Source: an uncultured Alphaproteobacteria bacterium
GTDB taxonomy: Bacteria > Pseudomonadota > Alphaproteobacteria > Micavibrionales > Micavibrionaceae
Direction: 5' to 3'
Length of the DNA stretch: 10,399 nt
Assembly (NCBI GenBank): GCA_937124505.1
Contig: CAKZKV010000183.1
Coordinates: forward strand, 1 to 10,399
Made by a program: the position numbers and the translations under genes. Under the pieces are notes generated by a model, which saw only the letters and a list, made by a program, of their open reading frames with translations, made no database searches and was not told where the DNA came from. This document shows positions 5,926 to 10,399 of this stretch, one piece after another. The number at the start of each line of letters is the position of its first letter. Within the stretch, counting starts at the first letter, position 1.

Positions 5926-6731
5926 CAAACCCCCTAGACTTCTGGCAAGTTGATTCCTTTTCTGATCAACCATTTAAAGGCAATCCAGCCGCTGTGTTTA
6001 TTTTACATGAAGAGCTTAGCGATGAGTTGATGCAGAATATTGCGATTGAAATGAACTTATCCGAGACAGCGTTTGTTTTGATCCGCGAAGGACAAAACCC
6101 GCTTCTTAGGTGGTTTACCCCTATGTTTGAAATTGATTTATGCGGCCACGCGACTTTGGCTTCTGCTCATATTTACATGACGGAAGTGCAGCCTGATCTA
6201 AACGAAGTGACATTTGAAACAAAATTTGTCGGGCCGCTGAAAGTTGACAAAGCTGATACGGGCTATCGCATGGATTTCCCCTCTCGCCTTGGCGAACGGC
6301 AGGAAATCTCGGATATTCCGGAGTTTGTCATTGATGCCATAACAGACAAGGCTAAGCCACATACCGCTTATAAATCTCGTGATTTGATGTTGGTTTACGA
6401 TAATGAACAAATCATTCACGATATTGATCCAGACTTTAATGCACTCATGAAATACAAGGACTTTATTATCGTTACGGCAAAATCGAATAATCCAAAGTAT
6501 GATTTTATATCCCGTTTTTTCTGTGCCGATGATGGTATAGCCGAAGACCCCGTCACCGGTTCGGCTCATTGTACACTTGCACCTTATTGGGCAGATCGGC
6601 TTGAAAAAACAGACTTGAAAGCCTACCAAGCCTCAAAACGAGGCGGAGAACTTGATCTGAAAGTTACGGAAGAGCGCATCCTTATTACAGGTAAAGCTGT
6701 AACAGTTATTAATGGAAAGATGAGGGTATAA
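5922..6731 (+). CDS. PhzF family protein (phenazine biosynthesis-like epimerase/isomerase)
   Basis: This 269-residue protein has the full set of PhzF-family marks: WQVDSFSDQPFKGNPAAVF (residues 8-26), the catalytic Glu in LSETAF (E48), FEIDLCGHATLASAHIY (69-85), and EDPVTGSAHCTLAPYWADRL in the second half. The family folds like diaminopimelate epimerase and catalyses isomerisation or epimerisation by proton shuttling. PhzF itself isomerises trans-2,3-dihydro-3-hydroxyanthranilate, but most members lack known substrates. No other phenazine gene is present, so a phenazine role is unlikely. Translation is coupled to the regulator through ATGA, and only two bases separate it from the OCD-family gene, so the three are one transcript. 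Together with an OCD-family reductase and a dehydratase it suggests handling of an unusual, D- or hydroxylated amino acid (inference). Length is normal and the gene looks intact. Confidence 0.88.
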   Translation: MTNPLDFWQVDSFSDQPFKGNPAAVFILHEELSDELMQNIAIEMNLSETAFVLIREGQNPLLRWFTPMFEIDLCGHATLASAHIYMTEVQPDLNEVTFETKFVGPLKVDKADTGYRMDFPSRLGERQEISDIPEFVIDAITDKAKPHTAYKSRDLMLVYDNEQIIHDIDPDFNALMKYKDFIIVTAKSNNPKYDFISRFFCADDGIAEDPVTGSAHCTLAPYWADRLEKTDLKAYQASKRGGELDLKVTEERILITGKAVTVINGKMRV

Positions 6732-6733
6732 AA

Positions 6734-7654
6734 ATGAAAATACTGAGTTTAGATGAGATCAAAAGCCGTATTGATTTGTCAAAGATCATTGCTATGCAAG
6801 AAGATGGGTTTAAAGCCTTTAGTGCGGGTAAAGTTGATGTGCCACCTGTAGGATATTTAAAACAACATAATCCGCCTGGCTCATACCACATCAAATATGG
6901 GTTGATTGAAAATGATGATGTATGGGTCGTTAAAATCGCTGGTGGTCCAAGTGGGTTGCCCTCTAGTGGAATGATGGTAGCTATATCAACGCGGGACGGA
7001 AAGCCTCAAGCTATTTTACAGGACAATAGCTATTTAACGCATCTAAGAACAGCTATTGCTGGGTTAATTTCTGCAAAATATCTTGCTCCCAAATCTATCA
7101 ATGCAATTGGAGTTTTAGGAACAGGAGAACAAGCACGGATGCAAGTTGATATTTTGAGAGACTGGACAGATTGCCGTACAATCTATGTTTGGGGAAGAAA
7201 CGCCGAAAAGGCTCAAAAATACAAAGCGGACATGGAGAGTAAAGATTTTGAGGTAACAATAGCTGAAAATGCCTCTGATGTTGCAAAACGCTGCAATTTA
7301 ATTATCACAACTACATCAGCGCGGCAGCCACTTTTAAAGGCATCCGATATTCAGCCCGGCACACATATTACGGCAATGGGCGCTGATGCTCCGGGCAAGA
7401 TTGAACTCGATCCAGAGCTTATTGCTAAGGCAGATATCTTAGCCGTAGATAATAAAAGCCAGTGTATTGATCATGGTGAAATTTGCCAAGCTTATGAGCA
7501 AAAGCTGATTGCCGATAAAGATTTGATCGAACTGGGAGAAATAATTGCCAATTCCGCTCTTGGTCGAACAGACAAAAATCAAATTACTATCGTTGATTTA
7601 ACAGGTGTTGCCGTTCAGGATATCCAGATAGCTAAGGCTGTTATTGCTGCATAA
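6734..7654 (+). CDS. Ornithine cyclodeaminase/mu-crystallin family protein (NAD(P)-dependent)
   Basis: This 306-residue protein is a complete OCD/mu-crystallin family member. LTHLRTAIAGLISAKYLAP (101-119) is the family substrate/cofactor segment, IGVLGTGEQARMQ (125-137) is the Rossmann dinucleotide-binding loop, ITTTSARQPLL follows the fold's second half, and ITIVDLTGVAVQDIQIAKAV near the C-terminus is the usual closing motif. Members include ornithine cyclodeaminase, alanine dehydrogenase, ketimine and iminosuccinate reductases, arginine dehydrogenase DauB and EutC. Sequence alone does not choose among them. The neighbours argue against plain ornithine catabolism: dehydratase plus OCD pairs occur in the beta-hydroxyaspartate cycle (BhcB/BhcD) and hydroxyectoine use (EutB/EutC), while PAS-HTH plus OCD occurs in dauBR. 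GAGGG lies about seven bases before the ATG. It is the last gene of the operon; no convincing terminator follows. Confidence 0.88.
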   Translation: MKILSLDEIKSRIDLSKIIAMQEDGFKAFSAGKVDVPPVGYLKQHNPPGSYHIKYGLIENDDVWVVKIAGGPSGLPSSGMMVAISTRDGKPQAILQDNSYLTHLRTAIAGLISAKYLAPKSINAIGVLGTGEQARMQVDILRDWTDCRTIYVWGRNAEKAQKYKADMESKDFEVTIAENASDVAKRCNLIITTTSARQPLLKASDIQPGTHITAMGADAPGKIELDPELIAKADILAVDNKSQCIDHGEICQAYEQKLIADKDLIELGEIIANSALGRTDKNQITIVDLTGVAVQDIQIAKAVIAA

Positions 7655-7968
7655 ACAAAATAAGCAAAGTGTTTCCAATGAAGGAAAAAGGGATTCGAAC
7701 CCTCGGTGCCGTACCGTATCAGCTTGCATTAAGGGGTTAATACTACCCACTATCGGAAATGCGAACCGTCAGTACCGTAGCAACAAAAATCTTGATTTTG
7801 TTATCTTTCAGGACGATTATTGTTGCAACTCAATGGTGGGTGTAGAGGATTCGAACCCAAAGGGGGTCAATACACCGCCATTTATCCTCCGTCATACGGC
7901 ATGTTTAGGTGTTGCATCACACCTACAATGATTTCAAATAAGAATAAGCGAGAAATGTTCTGAGGCGT
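7655..7968. other. Gene-free boundary region with tRNA-like 3'-end remnants
   Basis: No convincing protein gene is seen in this 314-bp gap. Three minus-strand segments resemble tRNA T-arms: 7689-7703 (GAGGG, TTCGAAT, CCCTT; a well-paired stem), 7755-7768 (GGTTCGCATTTCC, degenerate) and 7846-7858 (GGGTTCGAATCCT), the last followed by ACACCCACCA on the minus strand (to 7834). TACGGTAC precedes the first two in the same relative position, and GTATTRACCCC occurs twice (7733-7743 and near 7862-7873), so the area looks like diverged tandem copies. A hairpin (AACAAAAATC with GATTTTGTT) lies at 7782-7802. I could not fold any segment into a full cloverleaf. Such 3' tRNA pieces are typical leftovers of element integration, which fits the change from amino-acid genes to purine genes here. 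Confidence 0.45.
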
Positions 7969-8202
7969 CTAGGACTGAACTTCTATCTCGTAATCTTCAA
8001 TGACGGGATTCGACAGCAGCTTTTCGCACATGTCCTTGATTTGTGCTTCGGATGTGTCATCCGGCAGGTCAAGTGTGATGACCTTGCCGACATGGACGTT
8101 TGCCGCGCCGGGATATCCGAGAGAGTGCAGCGCGCCTTCAATGGCTTTGCCTTGCGGATCGAGAACGCCTTTTTTAAGTGTAACGGTGACAGAGGTTTTC
8201 AT
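7969..8202 (-). CDS. purS: Phosphoribosylformylglycinamidine synthase, PurS subunit
   Basis: This 77-residue protein is PurS, the small dimeric subunit that bridges PurL and PurQ in the three-part FGAM synthase. That enzyme converts FGAR to FGAM with glutamine and ATP in the fourth step of purine synthesis. The family pattern is clear: VTVTLKKGVLDPQGKAIEGAL (residues 5-25), LGYPGAANVHVGKVITLDL (28-46) and a C-terminal MCEKLLSNPVIEDYEIEV. Length is normal. AAGGAAG lies just upstream of the ATG at 8202, and only ten bases separate it from the purC stop, so both are one transcript. In many alphaproteobacteria purQ and then purL follow purS; here a gene-free stretch with tRNA-like debris follows instead, so those partners must be elsewhere. 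Confidence 0.95.
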   Translation of the reverse strand: MKTSVTVTLKKGVLDPQGKAIEGALHSLGYPGAANVHVGKVITLDLPDDTSEAQIKDMCEKLLSNPVIEDYEIEVQS

Positions 8203-8212
8203 GGTTCTTCCT

Positions 8213-9073
8213 TTATATCTTCCTCGGTTTTCCGGGGGGGTTACGGTTAATGCCCTTCAGCTTGCGCTGCCGGGCCAGTTCGTTTTCAATTTCTTCCAGT
8301 CCCGCGGCAAGTTGTTCGTTGATATTTCCGCCTTTCAGGATACCGCCTTTGGGCACAAGGCCCAGACGTTCCGCAACCTGTTCATAAGCCTCCACCAGCC
8401 CGCCAAGATCTTCGCGGAAACGGTCCTTGTCCATTTTTTCGTTTGTCTTGATGTCCCACAGCCGGCAATTATCCGGCGAAATTTCATCGGCCAGAATAAT
8501 GTAGAGTTCGCCATATTCCCCGTACAGCCGCCCGAATTCCAGCTTGAAGTCCACCAGTTTCAGACCAATCCCGGCAAACAGGCCGCTGAGGAAATCATTG
8601 ATCCGCCAGCTCATAGCCATGATCTCTTCCAGTTCCATCGGGTCGGCCCAGCCAAAGGCGAAAATATGGTCTTCGGAGACCATCGGATTGCCCAGTTCGC
8701 CGTTTTTGATGTTAAATTCGATGATTGGGCGCGGCAGGACGGTGCCTTCCTTGATATGCAGGCGGTTTGACAGGGAGCCCGCCGCGATGTTCCGTACGAC
8801 CACTTCCAGAGGAATGATTTCCACTTCGCGCACCAGTTGCTCGCGCATGTTAATGGATTTCAGGAAATGGGTCGGGATTCCCATCGCTTCCAGACGAGTC
8901 ATGATATAGGAAGAAATGCGGTTATTCAGCACACCTTTTCCGGGAAGTATATCATGTTTTTTGCCGTTTCCAGTGATCGCATCATCCTTGAAATATTGGA
9001 TGACGGTTCCGGGTTCCGGCCCTTCAAATATGGTTTTGGCTTTGCCGTCATGAAGCATTTTGCGTCTGGCCAT
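8213..9073 (-). CDS. purC: SAICAR synthase (phosphoribosylaminoimidazole-succinocarboxamide synthase), first copy
   Basis: This cytoplasmic enzyme joins aspartate to CAIR with ATP, giving SAICAR in purine synthesis. Visible marks are [12 protein letters not shown] (residues 7-18) for ATP binding, [12 protein letters not shown] (89-100), [14 protein letters not shown] (172-185) and [13 protein letters not shown] (195-207). It is of the alphaproteobacterial type that usually ends near residue 250. This protein has 286 residues, with a tail of roughly 35-45 residues that is helical then Pro/Lys/Arg-rich (from [10 protein letters not shown] to NPPGKPRKI). A run of seven C (coding strand) lies in the tail, at 8240-8234, so a past frameshift could have created part of it. 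The start at 9073 has GAGAGG about five bases upstream; Met6 is an alternative. purS follows ten bases after the stop. A divergent promoter region lies upstream. Confidence 0.95.
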   Translation of the reverse strand: MARRKMLHDGKAKTIFEGPEPGTVIQYFKDDAITGNGKKHDILPGKGVLNNRISSYIMTRLEAMGIPTHFLKSINMREQLVREVEIIPLEVVVRNIAAGSLSNRLHIKEGTVLPRPIIEFNIKNGELGNPMVSEDHIFAFGWADPMELEEIMAMSWRINDFLSGLFAGIGLKLVDFKLEFGRLYGEYGELYIILADEISPDNCRLWDIKTNEKMDKDRFREDLGGLVEAYEQVAERLGLVPKGGILKGGNINEQLAAGLEEIENELARQRKLKGINRNPPGKPRKI

Positions 9074-9187
9074 CTTGCCTCTCAGTCCTCACAGATTATT
9101 TTTTGTGTTATAGCGATCAATCACTTGAAAAGCAATGATTCCATGTATAAATTTAAAGGTATATATAATTTTTCAAAAGGAAATAAC
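9074..9187. promoter_or_regulatory. Divergent promoter region between purC and the DUF1476 gene
   Basis: For purC (minus), TTGCTT at 9135-9130 and TATAAC at 9112-9107 are 17 bp apart. For DUF1476 (plus), TTGAAA at 9125-9130 can pair with TAAATT at 9148-9153 (17 bp) or the better TATAAA at 9146-9151 (15 bp). The -35 elements overlap by a base, so the two promoters could compete. A plus-strand ribosome binding site, AAAAGGA, ends about six bases before the ATG at 9188. The AT-rich stretch at 9146-9176 has no other visible motif. No PurR-type or riboswitch structure was recognised. Confidence 0.4.
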
Positions 9188-9514
9188 ATGTCGGATATGA
9201 AACGTCGCGAGAGCGCATTTGAGGATAAATACGCCCATGACGCGGAAATGAATTTTAAGGCGGAAGCCCGGGCGTCCAAGCTGTTCGGCCTGTGGCTTGC
9301 CCCGCAATTGGGGCTGGAGGGCGGTGAGGCGGATGCTTATGCCAAGGGCGTGGTCGGCGCAAACCTGGAGGAAGACGGATTTGACGACATTATTCGCTAT
9401 GTCATGCCGGACATTCAGGACAAGGGACTGGACATTTCCGAACACCTTATTAATGCCAAGATGGCTGAATTTATGAGCGTCGCCAAAGCCCAGTTGATGG
9501 AAGAACTTGAGTAA
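9188..9514 (+). CDS. DUF1476 family protein (zeta-type F1Fo-ATPase inhibitor of alphaproteobacteria)
   Basis: This 108-residue acidic, helical protein matches DUF1476, the family of the zeta subunit that inhibits ATP hydrolysis by F1Fo-ATPase in Paracoccus and relatives. The pattern is clear: RRESAFEDKYAHDAEMNFKA (residues 5-24), ARASKLFGLWLAPQLGL (26-42), EADAYAKGVV (47-56), and the C-terminal helix MAEFMSVAKAQLMEELE. The inhibitory segment in studied homologues is the N-terminal one. The ATG at 9188 is chosen because AAAAGG precedes it and the protein then starts as the family does; a longer open frame upstream lacks family similarity. It converges on the second purC with six bases between the stops. 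In alphaproteobacteria this gene often neighbours purC, so the location is conserved context and not a sign of transfer. The inhibitor role for this copy is inferred from the family. Confidence 0.9.
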   Translation: MSDMKRRESAFEDKYAHDAEMNFKAEARASKLFGLWLAPQLGLEGGEADAYAKGVVGANLEEDGFDDIIRYVMPDIQDKGLDISEHLINAKMAEFMSVAKAQLMEELE

Positions 9515-9528
9515 GCGTCCTTACTCAA
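9507..9528. terminator. Hairpin spanning both convergent stop codons
   Basis: TTGAGTAAG (9507-9515) pairs perfectly with CTTACTCAA (9520-9528) across the loop CGTC. The DUF1476 stop TAA (9512-9514) and the purC stop TAA (minus 9523-9521) lie at mirrored positions in the stem. A nine-base-pair stem at a convergent gene end fits a bidirectional terminator, but neither strand has a strong following T-run, so efficiency is uncertain. Confidence 0.5.
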
Positions 9529-10399
9529 ACAATCCTTTCACAGCCTCATAGACCCGTTTTTCAGGGGGGAGCGATGGATCGGGCCAGTTGAATGTCTGGC
9601 CCGTAATCTGTTCATAGGCCTGTATATAGATCTCCGAGGTTTGCAGGCGGATCTCATCGGGGATGGTTGGAATGGTATCCTTATACGGATCGCACTGCGC
9701 AACCACCCAGCGACGAATAAATTCCTTGACAAAAAATTTCGGTGAAGTGCCGTTTTTGAAGCTTTGCGCATAGTCATCCGCGAACCAGTAACGGCTGCTG
9801 TCGGGGGTATGGATTTCATCGGCCAGAACCAGCTTTCCCTCAGTATCCAGCCCGAATTCGTACTTGGTATCCACCAGAATCAGGCCGTTCTGCGCGGCAA
9901 TATCACGCCCCCGTTTAAACAATTCCAGAGAAACTGCGGCGACTTCGTCCCATAGTGCGGCAGGCATCAGGCCGCTGTTCACAATCTCCTGCGCGGAGGT
10001 CGGAATATCGCCGCCTTTGCCGTGACCCTTTGTTGTGGGGGTCAGAATCGTGTCAGGAAGTTTTTCATTCTGGTGCAGGCCGTCCGGGAAATCATGGCCG
10101 TACATGTGGCGCTGGCCTTTTTGATACATCGGCCAGATGGAGGTGATGGTGCTGCCCGTAATATAGTCACGCACCACCATTTCAATCGGCAGGATGTTGA
10201 CGCTTTGACACAGAACCGCATTCGGGTCGGGGTAGGACAGGACGTGGTTAGGACAAATGTCCTGTGTTTTTTCGAACCAGAATTTGGAGAGCTGGGTCAA
10301 GACCTGCCCGCGTAAGGGAATGGTTGTCAAAATCTGGTCAAACGAACTGAAGCGGTCGCTGCTGATCAGGAGCCGCCGGTTCTCCGGCAGGTCATAATT
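9521..10399 (-). CDS. purC: SAICAR synthase, second copy of a different subtype; 5' end beyond the window
   Basis: The frame is open to the right edge, so the N-terminus lies outside; 292 residues are visible. PurC marks appear in order: SSDRFSSFDQILTTIPLRGQ (visible residues 13-32), IEMVVRDYITGS (~72-83), LILVDTKYEFG (~173-183) and ADEIHTPDSSRYWF (~193-206). This matches the longer PurC form of about 300-310 residues, so only a few to ~20 residues should be missing. A TTG at 10330 could be miscalled as a start, but homology continues through it. It differs strongly from the other purC in the window, for example DTKYEFG against DFKLEFG, and TPDSSRYW against SPDNCRLW, so the two are old paralogues or one was acquired. 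Two PurC enzymes of unlike type are known in some alphaproteobacteria. Why both are kept is not evident. Confidence 0.93.
   Translation of the reverse strand, partial: NYDLPENRRLLISSDRFSSFDQILTTIPLRGQVLTQLSKFWFEKTQDICPNHVLSYPDPNAVLCQSVNILPIEMVVRDYITGSTITSIWPMYQKGQRHMYGHDFPDGLHQNEKLPDTILTPTTKGHGKGGDIPTSAQEIVNSGLMPAALWDEVAAVSLELFKRGRDIAAQNGLILVDTKYEFGLDTEGKLVLADEIHTPDSSRYWFADDYAQSFKNGTSPKFFVKEFIRRWVVAQCDPYKDTIPTIPDEIRLQTSEIYIQAYEQITGQTFNWPDPSLPPEKRVYEAVKGLFE

Noticed and set aside
7834..7930. Intact tRNA gene ending in CCA on the minus strand
   Set aside because: A GGTGT/ACACC acceptor pairing is possible, but the T-stem has mismatches, spacing to CCA is one base short, and no proper D-arm or 7-base anticodon loop could be found.
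7644..7931. 95-codon plus-strand ORF in the gap after the OCD-family gene
   Set aside because: It contains RDSNPR and EDSNPK, the well-known false peptides from reading tRNA T-arms antisense, and lacks a ribosome binding site or family similarity.
8000..8770. 256-codon plus-strand frame opposite purS and purC
   Set aside because: Antisense shadow of two well-recognised purine genes with no motif of its own.
8837..9514. 225-codon plus-strand frame extending DUF1476 upstream
   Set aside because: The first half is antisense to purC; family similarity and a ribosome binding site place the true start at 9188.

Overview
The right third of the window points to an alphaproteobacterium. It holds purS, a PurC of the alphaproteobacterial type, and a small DUF1476 protein (the zeta-type inhibitor of F1Fo-ATPase known from alphaproteobacteria), beside a second PurC that runs off the right edge. 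The left two thirds look like acquired, rearranged DNA: a phage-type replication module, scraps of a type I restriction operon, and an amino-acid metabolism cluster that is visibly more AT-rich than the purine genes.

Layout. (1) Positions 1-3503, minus strand, are a phage or prophage DNA-metabolism block read right to left: the last ~40 codons of a PD-(D/E)XK/Cas4-like nuclease, a 729-residue Toprim/RecA-like primase-helicase, a repeat-rich candidate ORF, a RuvC-like resolvase, and a DUF6378-type phage protein. Most junctions are ATGA start/stop overlaps with good ribosome binding sites, so this is a tightly coupled operon. (2) Positions ~3616-4445 hold the 3' end of an hsdR-like gene followed, with a TAATG overlap, by the first ~150 codons of a YgjP-like metallopeptidase, a gene often found behind hsdR. 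Both are cut off. (3) Positions ~4445-7654 hold a C-terminally truncated threonine-dehydratase-like gene (minus strand) facing a plus-strand operon: a YheO/DauR-type PAS-HTH regulator, a PhzF-family protein and an ornithine cyclodeaminase/mu-crystallin-family protein. A perfect 15-bp palindrome sits inside the likely promoter between them. (4) Positions 7655-7968 hold no convincing gene but contain three antisense tRNA T-arm-like segments, one followed by an encoded CCA; they look like degraded tRNA 3' ends or attachment-site remnants. (5) Positions 7969-10399 are purine genes: purC then purS on minus, DUF1476 on plus, and the second purC on minus, converging on DUF1476 with a hairpin that contains both stop codons.

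How it fits together. The purine enzymes serve de novo IMP synthesis (PurS as the small subunit of FGAM synthase, PurC as SAICAR synthase). purQ, which often follows purS, is not there; tRNA-like debris and foreign DNA follow instead, so the purS 3' side looks like an island boundary. The phage block would prime, unwind and resolve replicating DNA, but its nuclease has lost its catalytic part to the inserted restriction-operon scrap. The regulator-PhzF-OCD operon is intact and probably processes an unidentified amino acid. Its divergent dehydratase partner has been broken by the same rearrangement.

The most unusual signals are the two back-to-back truncation junctions (~3616 and ~4445), a tandem 27-bp dyad repeat with compensatory changes inside the ruvC-like gene, and a dense cluster of CAGTTT/AAACTG motifs next to the primase gene.
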